Shown here piece after piece: positions 37,384 to 49,498 of a stretch of DNA of 64,000 nt. The stretch is from Aurifilum marmelostoma (taxonomy: Eukaryota > Ascomycota > Sordariomycetes > Diaporthales > Cryphonectriaceae), in contig JAMXSV010000007.1 of assembly GCA_027559495.1 (NCBI GenBank), positions 868,001 to 932,000 on the forward strand, given 5' to 3'. How positions within the stretch are numbered: position 1 is the stretch's first letter; every line of letters starts with the position of its first letter. Below the pieces are notes generated by a model. It was not told where the DNA came from. It saw nothing but the letters and a program-made list of their open reading frames with translations, and did not search any database. The translations under genes and the position numbers were made by a program.

Positions 37384-39565
37384 ATGAAGAATTATCGGTT
37401 AGTCCAACTACTTATCTGCCATTGTAGTCTTGATCTAGGATCAGTCTTGGAAAGATTCATTCAGTATTCTGACAACTCCCACAGATGCGGGAAAAACCCC
37501 GACGCTATCGGGTGTGTTTAGCATTGCAAGTGCAAGATAGTTAACAGACCGTTTCGGAAGGAATGTCTGCTATCTCATCCCGGACCTGAATGGCCCGAGA
37601 CATGTACAGCGCCGAGCTGTGAGGAGGCCCGCCGCGCCGCGCCGGTCCGCTCCGCTGCACCGATGACCACCACATCATAGCAGCGTACACCCAAGGCTAC
37701 TACCATTCCGGATCACCTGGAGAACCAGCCAGCCGTTGGCTCATCTGGACCTGGATCTATGGAGCGCGACGAGCCCTCAGTGGATCACCACACGACGGGG
37801 ATGACTGCTTTGAGTCCATTATGCGAGTTGCACAAAGCATTACTCTTGGGATACTGCCTGTGCGAGACAGGAGTCCGTTTTGAAATTCGTTGGTTTTGGT
37901 TTTTGTTTTTTTTTTTTTTTGTTTTTTTGGAGGAACAAGATACCTGGAAGATAGAATCATTGAAGGGGCAACCTTGCTGGACGACAGGACAGTCACATGA
38001 CAACAGTCTCGGATCACAGCTTCGGGTTTCGGAATAAGGACATTGTTTGCGCTGGAAATGATTTTATATGGCATTGTCTGCTTGGTTCGTGGGTGTGTTG
38101 GAGTTTGTTTGATGGAATTCTTTCTGCTCGAGTCGAGTCGCACCTGAGTTTTTGAAAAATGAAACGAGAAAAAAAAAGAAAGCAAATAGTTTTCTGAGTT
38201 GTGTCAGCTTCGTACTCTGCGTGCACACGAGATCACAGACATAATCTTCGCATGTGTTGACTCCTGCATACAGATTACATTGTCGACCCCAGCGGCGAGT
38301 GTGTGATGTCTTCTTGAGACGAAGTTCTCATGACCGATACACGATGATGGGTTTCAACTACAAAGAAGGATCATCAGGAAGATCACAGGCACTCTCTATA
38401 TACCGTCCACATCCATTGGGTTCACAGGACAATTCATACCTGACCAGACCACTTACACGTAGGCTGCTCCACGTTTTGGTCGATTGATTGCCCATCACGG
38501 ACTCGGTCGCCCCGTCTCCATGCGGTGGGTTATGGTCTGGAACCGGTCCACAAGGCCTCGTGATACAACACAGAAAGAGGCGGGGATGAGACGCAGACCT
38601 CTGGCTATACTTGGGCTGTCTCCCACCCCGTCAGTCTAGACTCTGGCCCCTCCACAATCAGGCCTGGGTCTCGGGAGCCTGTCAAATCCTGCCAGCGTGG
38701 AACTCAGCGGGGGATTGGGCATCAGGGGCCAAAACAGTTGGGCAGCTCTGCAGACTGCACTGGCTTATTCGACTGGTTGGTGGTGGTGATATTGGGTGGT
38801 TGAAACGATGGATTTGAGCCGGGGGCGGGGGAAGAGGGGGGGGGGAGTTGTCAAGGATCGGTCTCGCACCAGCTGTACACTTTGGGTTTACAGCTCGGCA
38901 GCCCACCGGGTCAGGTGGACTTGATCATGGCTTGGGGAAAGGGGAATTTCATTTGGGTTCTGGCCTTTTTTAGCGCGTCAATTCCCATAACGCATGGTGG
39001 TCAACACGTCAACACCATCTTGAAGCTAGACTGACCAGCTCGGACCCCGCGGTGCGGCCAGGCTCCATCTTCTCAGGCGCCTGGGGGGCGGCTGATTTGG
39101 GGGCGTGAAGGGGACGAGCAGAGAAGTCATGGGGGTCCAGATTGCTATCTGCTGCCCAAGAGACGTAAACAGGTTGCAGCCTGCCTGTGTGCGGGTTGTT
39201 CTGCTGGAGATGAGCCAGCCCTCGAGGTACCGTCGTGGACGAACACGGGGGAGGAGAGCGAGTAGGGCATATGCAGACACAGTAAGGAGCAAGAACGCGC
39301 TTGTTCTCCTGGGCCAAGACTTGGCTTCCTTTTTGGCCAAGGACACATAGTTTGTCTTGTAAATTGTTTTCGGTGTCAAGAGAAGGTCTTTTTTTTTTTT
39401 TTTTTTTTTTTTTTTGGGGCCAGAGAAAACAAGAGTAAACATCAACCCAATGCGAGAGCACCATGTAATTTTTGTATAGTCAATTACTGCATAAAAGTAC
39501 AGTCTGCCTGGGGGGATCGAAAAAAGTAATCGTCCATCAACCACTCTACTACTATTAAGGTCCCC
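37384..39565. other. Intergenic region between convergent genes with long poly-T
   Basis: It lies 3' of the C2H2 gene and 3' of the Hsp70-like gene. A run of T bases occurs at about 37905-37928 and a 27-base poly-T at 39389-39415. No gene supported; a G-rich stretch lies near 38818-38850. Confidence 0.5.
39389..39415 (+). repeat. 27-base poly-T tract
   Basis: Twenty-seven consecutive T bases, the longest homopolymer in the window. It could be the tail of a decayed retroposed sequence (poly-A on the minus strand) or simple slippage. Confidence 0.9.
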
Positions 39566-42195
39566 TTACTTTCGTCCCCCATTCTGCTGAAGCGACAGGC
39601 TTGCCAGATACGTAGGTAGCTCGTGCTTCTCGGACTCCTTCTCTATGCTCAGACGTGCTTGGCCCACAACCTTACCTTGGACCACCACCCTGAAGTGCAT
39701 ATACCCAAGCTGGTCCTCAACGATGGTCACGAGTTCGAAATCGACCTTGTACGTCCGCTTCCCGTTCTTTCCCAGTTTGTTCTCGAACACGTTGTAGTCG
39801 ACGTTGGACAGGTCAGAGATCACGGTGCCGACTTGAATGACCGCTATGATAGAGAGGGAACGGAAATTGTCAGCGGGCGCTTGTGCTTCCAATGGTGTAA
39901 AGACATGGTGATGGTGGGCGCAGCATATGCCACTCACAGTTGTGCGTCTGGAATTCAGGCGCCAGATCCGCGGTGCTCTCATACAGCTCCAGCGTGTAAG
40001 TTCTGTCGTCGCCTTCCTCAGACGTCCAGTATATCGATCGCCGTTTGTTGGTCTCTGCAGTGATCGTCTCGCCCTGCTCAGCAAGTCAGCCAACATATCC
40101 TTTCGTTTTCTTTTCCTCCCATTTCTCCTTGGGGGAGGTTAATTTCTCCCACCTTGTCGATCATCCAAATCATCTTATCACAAACTCTCTTTCTGCCATA
40201 AAAGTCGTAATAGCAGTCATGCTCATTATCGACGCCATCCTCGAATGGTCGGCCTGTCGTGTATCCGACGTGGGATCGGCTCTTCTTCTCCTTGACCATT
40301 GGTCCTTGTAGCCCTCGGACGGCGGCTCCCACGCAAATGGCCTCCCATCTGCCAGATCGAATCAGTTTCTCTGCGTGGCCTGACACGGGAGAAGGAGAAG
40401 AAGGAAGAACTCACGATCTTGGAGGATTGAATACGGAAATTCCTGAGGGACACCAGTCCTTGATCTTTTTGTAGAGATAGGGCGAGGTGCCGAATCCGCC
40501 GACTAGGACGATTGTCTGCAGTATAGCACAATCGTCAACAGTCTCGTCCATCAACTTGTTCCCTCGCTCTCAGGCACGCATGAGATACTCACATTCACAC
40601 TGCGTCCTGCCTTTTCCGTGGCCTTGATCTGCTTTTGCAGCAGTCCTAGGACTTGCTGCACAACCGGATCGAACAGTTGCTTCATGTCGAAACCTGTCAG
40701 GATGACCTCGTTGTCGTCATCATCGTAGTACTCAGAAGCCTTGGCCTGCATCTTCAGCGTCAATCGAGTATTCCTAGGATGGTCCGAAGTCCCGAAGTCC
40801 TTCTTGGCAGCCTCGAAGTCCTTCATGAACTTGGAGGTCACACCGCGCTTCTCCTCGGGTACTTTCTCGAACACGGGTCCGAAGCGCTTCTTCATCAGCT
40901 GGTAGAAGGCTCTGTCGATCGTGGTAGAACCACACTTTCCGGCTGGAGGGCGTTGATCAGGTCAGTATATGAGATGGAACCGCGGTGTGTGATAGTTCTC
41001 TCGTCTCTGGTGATGGATCGATTGCTGTATTGATCGTACCTTCACTGACGCAAACTTCCTTCAGAGAGAGTTTTGGTTTCTCTGAAGTGATCTCATATGA
41101 AGCCAGATCCTGGACTCGTGATTAGTTTCGTAGTACTGGAGAGGCGGATGAAATAATTTTATAAATGGTTGAAGTAATACAGATCAAACTTACCACAGTA
41201 CCGCCTCCACAATCGCAAACAAGGACAATCTTGCCAGTCTAACGATTAATATTCCCACCGTTAGCAAGTACTTGAACGAAGAGGTGAACATGCTCTGCTT
41301 GAGCAACGCAGGTCCGTCTCCCCAACGTACCTGCACATGAGGAGATGGGCCTTTGGCAGTCAGTCCACTAAGACAAGCAATGGCCGCCGCCTCGGGCTCC
41401 TTGACAAGGTGGATCTCATCACTGTGTCGACCCCCAAAGCCAGCCCTTGTAGCCGCCTGAAGCGTAGCGTTCTGCGCCCTGTGTGACCACAAGGCCGGGA
41501 GCGTGAACCAGAACTGGATGGGCGTGACGGCTAAGATCTCCTCGGATAGCTTTCGGCCGAGCTCTTGCATCATGTGCGTGTAGAGGAACTTGAGGTAGTC
41601 TGTGACGACATTTGTGGCGGTCTTGCCCTTGGGCGTTGTCTTGAAGCCGGCACCGTAGTATCTGTTGTTGGGGGATGGTTGATATCGTCAGGAACGATGG
41701 CTTCTCAAAGATCGAGAAGGGGCACGGAGGAAAGGAAGAGAAACAGAGACATTGATACATACTTCCTGAGGTTGCCATCATCGTGCTGTGTCTCGATAGC
41801 ATGATCGTCCAACAGAAGCTTGGTCCAGCTATGATGGGAGCTTTAGTCCTTTGTCCCTGACACACGGCCCAGATAGGAAAAAAGAGACGGTTTGTTCAGT
41901 CCTCACCAGTAAGCCAGCTCTCGGTTTTCAATATCATAACCCCAGGTGTAGCGTGGCTCGTAGGAGATCCGTGAAGGGACTTGTTTCTGGTACTGATCTC
42001 CCGCCCCCCACGAATCTAGGACTTCTACATCATGAACGTTGAGGGCATCAGAGAAGACATAGCTGACACCTATAATGCAAAGTCAGATTTTCCTCAATCT
42101 AGCACTGGGACAGATGGGAAACCTGAGTGGCTCTCACCTGAGAAAGTCGTGCCGTAGTCTATGCCGACGATGAGTTTCTTCACGCTGCCAGACAT
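39566..42195 (-). CDS. Atypical Hsp70-family ATPase
   Basis: Eleven exons join in phase: 42195-42138, 42069-41907, 41828-41763, 41661-41331, 41238-41194, 41109-41040, 40942-40593, 40515-40415, 40348-40153, 40073-39938 and 39843-39566, giving 597 aa. It shows the Hsp70/actin-fold nucleotide sites: KLIVGIDYGTTFSGVSYVF at the start (phosphate 1), VLVCDCGGGTVDLASYE (phosphate 2) and TIVLVGGFGTSPYLYKKI (adenosine site). The C terminus after about residue 460 is not a canonical substrate-binding domain and there is no EEVD tail. It therefore belongs to the fungal HSPA12-like or 'hsp70-like' expansion rather than to the housekeeping chaperones. Substrate unknown. It is divergently oriented from the coiled-coil gene at 42835, with 640 bp between the starts. 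Confidence 0.92.
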
Positions 42196-42834
42196 GGTTG
42201 TCAACTTGAATGATGTGAGACCATCACAAGGGAAATCTCCTGCAATTTCAAGGTAGGGAGGATATCAGACTGTTGGTTTGTCCTGCAAGACATAAGAGCT
42301 ATGGGGATCACTGAAGAAAATACCGAGGAAGTCCGGCGGATTCTCTTCTGCTTAAAGTCTTCGGTCTGCTGCCAGCGGCTGAATGGAAGACTGATACAAT
42401 GGTACTTTCCAGATACAACACGACGAGGCTCTGGGATCTGGATCCCGGACAGGTGCTGGTAGTCCCGGCGCTTAGCTATCATGCATGTCAGCAAATGATG
42501 AACTCCTTGGCAAGCCACGGCTGTGCAAAGCAGCAAGGGATGTCCGGTGTGTAGAGCTGTGACCATGACCGGGCCTTGAACAGACACGGCTAGGCATGTA
42601 AACCAAAAACATATTAGCAATGGGCTTTGACCCAGGTTTTGACAGTGACTACGTTCCAGAACGTACCGTCTCAAGCTCTCTGTGGTCTGGCTAGAGTCCC
42701 GTCCAAGAACTTCTGCGGACAGAATAGCGCTTTGCATCTTCTCTCTTGAATAAATGCGGCTCATAGTGATTACTCGTTCCTAAGCTGCTTCCTATTCACC
42801 GTTCAACGACTTCGTTATTGAACACCCTTACAAG
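42196..42834. other. Divergent intergenic region
   Basis: This is the shared upstream region of the Hsp70-like gene (minus) and the coiled-coil gene (plus). A 187-codon minus-strand frame, 42764-42201, lies in it but looks like non-coding leader sequence. The plus strand has a C/T-rich leader just before 42835. Confidence 0.5.
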
Positions 42835-44752
42835 ATGGGCAAGAAAGGCTACAAAGACAAAGATGGCAGGCCATGTTCCCCTGGCAGGATCAATCTCGAG
42901 GAGTTCGCCGACACACCAGCCGCTGCCGCTGCCTCTAAACAAGAAAGACTTGCTGGTGACGATGCCATGCGCGAGGCACTTATAGAGAACCCAGAAGGCA
43001 GGTTAAAAAACAAATTCCCATCTACCCTTCAAACCGAACGAAGCACTCTGTTAGTAGCTATCATGAACCATTCTGACAGTTCAAACATGTAGTGAGTCAA
43101 TCCTGGACTCGTACTCCCAATGAGCATGGGCAGGTTGATATTGTCACGGTTCAGCCCCAGCGACGAGGCACTTTTGAGACCCTTGCTCCCTCGGGTGTGC
43201 GTGAAGGGCACACCACCGCTGGCACGTACCATGACCTCCCGCGGCATGGAGAAAACCCAGAGAGGAAGCGAGCAGGAGATGGCAGAGGAAGCCCTGCGCG
43301 CCCACCGCTCCCGGGCCGCAACCACGAATCGTACAGCGCAAAGTACGAGCAAAAGTACGGCCAGCAGGTTGCCAGAGAGCCGGCTGGTGTCAGCAAGACC
43401 GAATACAATGTTGCGATTCAACAGCTGCAGAAGACAGAGGACGAGCTAGTCCGACGGATCTCCCAGTATGAAACGTCCCTCCAGAAGCAGGAGGATTACA
43501 TTGTCAACCTGGAAAGACAGAACCACAGGCTGTCGTCGCAGAGCCAGAGCCAGCAGAAGCTCGTGCAAGGTCTTGAGCACGAGGTTGCGACGCTGGCACA
43601 ACGAATCCAGGATCAAGAAAAGCACGTCGTCTCGGCTCAGTCCGCTGCCAAAACCATGATGGAGCAAAACAGATCGTTTGCGACCTCAGACAGCGATATT
43701 GTTCAATGGTTTGCCAACCGATCATCGTCCTGGTATAGTTGGGCCAAGGACACTGCTCACAACAACAAGCAGCAGTTCTTCAACCGGCCTGAAGAGGACA
43801 TTCGCGAGTGCATGGCACAGCTACAGACATTCATGGTCATGGCCGCAGATGGCAAACTGCCGCCAGAACTCGAGAGGGAGAAGAAGCTGCCGTACATCCT
43901 GCTCCACGGCATTCTGGCGAATTTCATCTGCGCCGAGATCTTTGCCAGCCCCTTCTCGATTCTTGACAGTGTTTCTGGGCTGTCCGCCAGCGGCAGCTCT
44001 CATATCACCGGAACGGCTTCCAAGGAGTCCGCTGATGTGAATCGCAACGCCAGACAGGCCGTACAGTCCGACGCTCCACTCACAACAAGCAGAGTCGTGA
44101 ACAGCCTTTACTACTTCCTTGTTGGCTGTGAGTACCATTTTTTTTCCTTCTTCTCTTTTCCTGATTCATCTTTCCATAATTTCAGCAGCAAAAGCAGTAA
44201 TGTGCTAGATGCTTGGCTAACCACAAATCAACGTTTCTTCTATGTTGTCTAGTGCAAGAAAAGGAAGCTCACCAATGGCGCTCACAGCTGATGAGGCTAT
44301 TGGCAGCAAGCGGCATGAGTGAGGCAGAAGGCGGGATCAGCTTCGTGCGGCGGCAGCGTGCGGTGCAGCTGAGCAACAAGTTCCTCAGCAGTGCCGCACG
44401 CTTCATGATCAGGGACCCATGTGACCCTGGACACCAGCAGTTCTTGGTAGACGAGTTTGACCGGGCGCTGCAGTTCTCGGCCAAGCTCTGGTCACAGCGC
44501 TCGGCCGTGAGGTGCCTAGACCTCCGGGCCCTGAGAGAGCAGGGGAGTGGCTCCTTTGCGGGCCTCAGCGACAGCCTGATGGAGCTGCACCAGTCGCAGA
44601 GGCCAGAGTCAGCTCTCCTTGGCAAACCGCTGCTGATGGTTCTCCAGCCAGCCATTGCGGCTTGCGGCACTGAAGAAGGCCGAAAGTATGATCAGGTCTC
44701 GAGGGTCTGGCTGAAAGCCCGTGTCTGGGTCTGCAGAGGCGGCTCTGCCTGA
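42835..44752 (+). CDS. Fungal coiled-coil protein, unknown function
   Basis: Exon 1 begins at 42835 (MGKKGYKDKDGRPCSPGRIN). Exon 2 runs from about 43097 to 44127, and exon 3 from 44253 to 44752; the second intron (44128-44252, GTGAGT to GTCTAG) joins in phase. The first intron is not pinned: donors at 43002 (GTTAAA) or 43050 (GTTAGT) both reach the acceptor before 43097 in phase. Residues about 145-235 form a long coiled coil (DELVRRISQYETSLQKQEDY; LSSQSQSQQKLVQGLEHEVA). After it comes a globular helical domain (DIVQWFANRSSSWYSWAKDT; PYILLHGILANFICAEIFAS; VRRQRAVQLSNKFLSSAARF). I recognise the arrangement as a fungal conserved hypothetical but cannot name a function. It may share control with the divergent Hsp70-like gene. 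Confidence 0.78.
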
Positions 44753-45647
44753 AAAGAAAGGGGACCGAGGAGTCATCCGAAGCTATGCCTAAGGGAACAA
44801 GGCTCTGGGGGTGTATCCAGGAAGTCGATTGATATCTTGCATTAAAGCAGTGCTTTTTACTTTCCCGATCGGTTCACTGTGGGTAGCTAGTACAAGATTC
44901 CTGCCATCAACTCACTTCGAACAACCCCCTGGGCGCTGAAGATCTCGACCCCGGTCGACACCACTTACAGCACACAAGAGGGTGTGCGACCCATTAACTA
45001 GTGTGTGGCTTGGAGGATCCTACTATGCAACCCACGGACGGACTGTCTTACGTTTTGAGGTTAGGCCACTATTGGTCTCTCAGCCGCTGCGTTTACCATA
45101 GATAGATTTTAAGTACACGAGAGCGGCTCTTGCTAGATATATGTGCTGAGATCTAATGTCACACGAGTTGTGATTTCTGCAGCTTGCAGGGACTTGCGCA
45201 GCGAGCTGAGCGGCTAACGATGGTTTTGCATTGGCGAAGATCTGGATCCCTCTTTTCTGCTGAACAAGACTCTAGCGTGTGTCTCATCCCACCTTCACTG
45301 GATACTCACTGTGCGTGAAAAAGGTGAGACCAGGAATGTTATTGGTAGCCTTGTCGGTACCCTTGAATGGATATTTAAAATCATTTGTAAAGAGATGATC
45401 CACATTAGAATACAGGGCAAGAGATTGCGGTTGTCTGCTGAGGTTGTGTGCAGCTCCTTCATCCAACTATCTAAGTTACTAGTCGACGGCCTCCTACCTG
45501 GCCCTGTCTTGCTCCTCCGTGTCTGGTCCGCCTTTCCTCAGAAGTATCAAGTTGCATTCAGTCGCTTGTTGTTCTCACGTATTGGTCGCGACATCACTCG
45601 GTGTTTGTCACTGTCATTCTCCTCATTCAGCAAGACTCGAAGTCAAG
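44753..45647. other. Intergenic region
   Basis: It carries the 3' end of the coiled-coil gene and the promoter of the GTPase gene. No family-like frame was found. Confidence 0.45.
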
Positions 45648-47040
45648 ATGCAGATTCAGGAACTAGAGAATATTCCGACCCTCCCAACCCTTGTAAGTCC
45701 CAGTAATTAGCTAAAGGGAAAGGAATACAGGTGAACTAATGATTTCGCCAGATCATAGGTTGTATGGGAGTCACGGGAGCAGGCAAGAGTACATTCATCC
45801 AGCGAGCAACGGGCACCAATGAAGGCATCGTCGGGCATTCACTTGTGTCTTGTAAGTTTCACAAAGGCCATTATCAAAATATGGAGTGTATACTCCTCCT
45901 GAGCTCCTTGCTGCTGACCACTACGATGATGATGATCAAGGCACTCAACAGGTCACACCGCATCAGTTCACCGCAGAGGGTTACAACTTCATCCTGGTCG
46001 ACACCCCGGGGTTCAATGACACATACAAATCCGATACAGAGGTCCTCAAGGAGCTGGCCAACTTCCTCGAGCTGACGTACAAGCAAAACACCAAGCTCGC
46101 AGGCATCGTCTACCTCCACCGCATCACAGATGTGCGCATGGACGGGGGCGCCATGCGCAACCTGAAGATGTTCAGGAAGCTCTGCGGCGAGAAGCCCATG
46201 CGCAATGTGGTCATTGCCTCCACGTTCTGGGGCACAATGAGCGATGCCATCTCCGAGGCCCACGAGAGCGAGCTCGTCTCCAATCCCGAGTTCTGGGGCG
46301 ACATGATAGCCCACGGCGCCCGCACGCAGCGCTTCACAGGCGACCAGCGCTCCGCCCTCGATATCCTGCTCTCGTTTGCCGACCGCAGCCCCGAGACGCT
46401 GCAGCTGCAGCGAGAGCTGGTGGACGAGGGCAAGCACATCGGCGAGACGGAGGCGGGCTGCGCCGTCAACGAGGAGCTTCTCATCCTGGAAGAGAGGTAC
46501 AAGGAAGAACTAAAGAAGATACAGAAGGAGGCGGCCGAAGCCCTTGCCGAGAGGGACCACGAGATGCAGGAGATCCTGGAGAAGGAGAGGGCCAAGATGG
46601 AGCGCAAGATCGATCGCATCCACACCGACCAGGAGCTGCTCCGCGAGGACCGCCGCGAGGAGATACGCCGCCTCGAGATGGAGCACCTGCTGCGCTTCGA
46701 CAAGATGCAGCACGACTACCAGGTCATGGTCGAAGGGCACCTCAAGGAGGCTGGGCTGGGCCAGAAGGAGACGCTCGAGCAGATGCTCAGCCTCAAGGAA
46801 GAAATGGCAGAGCTCAAAGTCAGTTTGAATGCGGCCTCTATCCACGGCACGGTAATGGAGGCTGACCCGAACACTTCGCAAAGTCACAACAAGCCGCACC
46901 GTAAACGGAAGATTGCCCTGGACATTGGCGGCAAGGTCCTGACCATCGCTGCCAGCTCTGCACTGAGCATCATCCATCCTGGGGCGATACCAGTCGCAAT
47001 CGGGGGGATTATGGATTTGATCAGCAACTGTACGAATTGA
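45648..47040 (+). CDS. P-loop GTPase with coiled-coil tail (AIG1/MMR_HSR1-like)
   Basis: Three exons, 45648-45692, 45752-45851 and 45941-47040, join in phase to give 414 aa. The acceptor at 45940 is chosen over a nearer one because it leaves an 89-bp intron with a CTGAC branch site and restores SLVSCTQQVTPH. The G domain shows Walker A GVTGAGKS (residues 21-28) and G3 DTPGF (69-73); an IASTFWG stretch stands where the G4 region is expected, and a canonical NKxD is not seen. Residues about 205-315 are a charged coiled coil (ERYKEELKKIQKEAAEALAE; KIDRIHTDQELLREDRREEI). The C terminus is hydrophobic and Gly-rich (VLTIAASSALSIIHPGAIPV), which may touch or insert into a membrane. It resembles fungal AIG1/GIMAP-type G proteins, often found in several lineage-variable copies. 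Partner unknown. Confidence 0.9.
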
Positions 47041-47493
47041 GAGATTTCAGGGCGATCTTTCTGATTTGGAACACATTTTTGAGATCTATCTGGCATGCAT
47101 TGGTCAAAACACCTGCAATTGTGAAATACCTATTTCTCTAAGAATGTCTGCTCAATTATTATTTATTCAATACGTGTTCCTTTCGAAAGTAGAGTAGATG
47201 TCTAGTAACAGATCTAGGCTACAATACACATCTTCGAACATCCACGAAAATAATTTTGTGGACAACTGATTATACATATACAGCGCTTGTTTCCAATGTA
47301 TGCTTTTTAATCCCATGTCGATCGCCTGCGACAGCTCCCCGTATGCCAGCTGCGCTTGTTTCATTTTCACCCTTTTGTCTGTCTGTAAATGTCCAGAGAT
47401 GGCCTTGCCGCTGCAGTGCTCCTCCATGCATATCAAACACTGCACGCTGGCCGCATATTTTCTGTTGTTTGTTACCTTTTCTCACCGACGATC
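47041..47493. other. Short intergenic region between convergent genes
   Basis: Lies 3' of the GTPase gene and 3' of the 7-TM gene. AT-rich near 47140-47280; nothing further recognised. Confidence 0.4.
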
Positions 47494-49498
47494 TTAACGC
47501 CGTGGGCTGCTGATAGCCTCTTCCTCCGTCCCCGAGACCACACCTCTCCAGGTGCTACTCAATTGCTGGCTGAAATCTACACCTGAGAGGTTGATATATT
47601 CTTCGAGTCCCTCTGAGCCGCGTTGAGAGTATGGACGTGGCGACATGTGAAATGCAGGCGGATACGACAGTGTGCTGCGCAGGTGCAGGCGTCCCACCGT
47701 CTTTTGTGGGATGTGGCTGTTTCGGGTCGTCGTTAGGGAGCTCAGCCGCCTTGTGATGGCGTGTGGCAGGCGGCCGTCGCGGAAGACCTTCTCAGAGCGG
47801 TGGCTGCCTATGTGGTCATGAAACGTGACCCAGTAGACCATCAGAGCCGAGAAGAGGACTAATCAGGCGCTAAAGTGTTAAAATACGATAGACTGGCTGC
47901 TTGAGTGCATGCCAATGAAATGTTTGGGCAGTGAGGCGACGTATGCAACGTTGTCGAGTTTGAAGGAGAGGCCGAGACTGACCATCACTGTTACAGCACA
48001 GGAGGCAAACCCACCCTGGCTCACCATCGAGAGCTGTCAAGATAGACAGATTTCTTGTGTTGTTTTCAGAGACGGTCAGCTTCACAGCCTGAGTATCTGA
48101 CGACGGAGGAAAGCGAAGGAGGGCTCACACGATGCTGCTTGTCAGCGTACAGAGTGACCCAATAAATGTCCGCACTGCCATTCTGTGGATCTCTGTCCTC
48201 GTCTGCGTTCTCTCTTTGCTTCTGAAGGAGTGCAAGGCTGGAAGACAAATCATCAGCGGTGTCACCAACACCAGCATGGTTCGCCGGGAGACTGATAGGT
48301 ATATACTTGTGACAGGTATCAAAAACAACGATGTAAGATAGACCTAAAGGTCCTGTTAATTCCAAAGGGACTGAAGTAGGCCAGGGGTGACCCGGTCGAA
48401 CCCACATTGAGAACCAGATCAAATACAATCAGAGGCAATAACGCCTTCCTCTCCATTCCGATAACACATTGGCCGTTCTCGAACCGCGCAATTCGACTAT
48501 GTCGTATCTCATAAGCAGCGTACGCAACATCCTCGATGGAGAGGTAGTCGAGACTTACAATACAAAGTTTAGGATAATAACAACGCTATATGCTCCTGCG
48601 AACCTGTAAGTATGTATGAAAAGTGGCTGGTCGTTGCGGAGATTTACACACCGAGCATGCCAAATGTATTGAACAGCCATAACTTTGATTGTCTCCGAGG
48701 CGTTAACGCACCACGTATGATGTACTTGACGATGGCAACAGTCAGCAAGAAATAGTCGTGGTCGATGTGGACTGAGAAATGCAGAGAACTTACTGCTTTT
48801 TCCACCAAGAACGAATAAATAAGCTGCGACGACGATTCGCGCCTGTTATCATTCTGCCAAAAGCAACCATTGGATGCATCAGAAACATACCACCTAGATC
48901 CAAACAACGTTAGCCAGCGGACTGAAATCTGACCTTCTGGCAAGGAACTGTTCATGTCTGTGATACTTTGTGGGATGATGATCAATATACATACTTTTGT
49001 GCTGATATACGCCACAAGACAAATCAGAATAGCCCCGTCACAAACCACATAATTCGAGTTGAGGCCGAGCCCAAACCTCAGTACAGCGGTGACAAAGATG
49101 AACAGAAACGAGTCGATATATATGCAGAGCACAACTGGCAAAGATGAAAGGAATGATTAGTATGCGTTTTGACGAGGGGAATAATAGAGTGCGCAGAGAA
49201 GGCCTGATTGTTTTACAGCCGCAGTCAGCAATCATGGTTAGGGGAGGCTGGTGGAATCCTTACGCCACATAGCGCATGGTAACATCCGCCACGTCTTGAC
49301 AGCAGCATACTTTTGCGCTACAAACCGGACCCAGCGTCAGCTATCTCAGTCAGAAAGGGGGGGGGGGGGGCAGTGGAATATCAGGACCGGGTCGAACGGA
49401 CTGAGAAACGAGGAGATTACGGATAAAGACAATAATGCGACCACCACGCTCACGACCATGCCAGCAACCGGCACGCCGGTGCCCACCTCGCGCGTCAT
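47494..49498 (-). CDS. Fungal 7-transmembrane protein
   Basis: Eleven exons join in phase: 49498-49402, 49317-49264, 49134-48995, 48823-48794, 48724-48652, 48595-48559, 48496-48406, 48343-48307, 48237-48129, 48053-47983 and 47858-47494, giving 367 aa. Every junction follows GT-AG and the order of segments matches a known fungal integral membrane family. Seven hydrophobic stretches are visible: GMVVSVVVALLSLSVISSFL, VLCIYIDSFLFIFVTAV, GAILICLVAYISTKLIYSF, FNTFGMLGAYSVVIILNFVF, LPLIVFDLVLNVYLTSLFLI, RTFIGSLCTLTSSIVNLSIL and CCNSDVLFSALMVYWVTF. The cytoplasmic-looking tail is about 110 residues and Ser/Arg-rich. The family has been described as GPCR-like but ligand and signalling partners are unknown. 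Several exons are only 30-37 bp. A 14-base G run sits in the first intron. Confidence 0.87.

Noticed and set aside
42201..42764. 187-codon minus-strand frame upstream of the Hsp70-like gene
   Set aside because: No family likeness and it fills a divergent promoter region; probably leader sequence.
45852..45886. 35-bp intron in the GTPase gene
   Set aside because: Too short for a fungal intron; the 89-bp alternative has a branch site and restores the conserved SCT reading.
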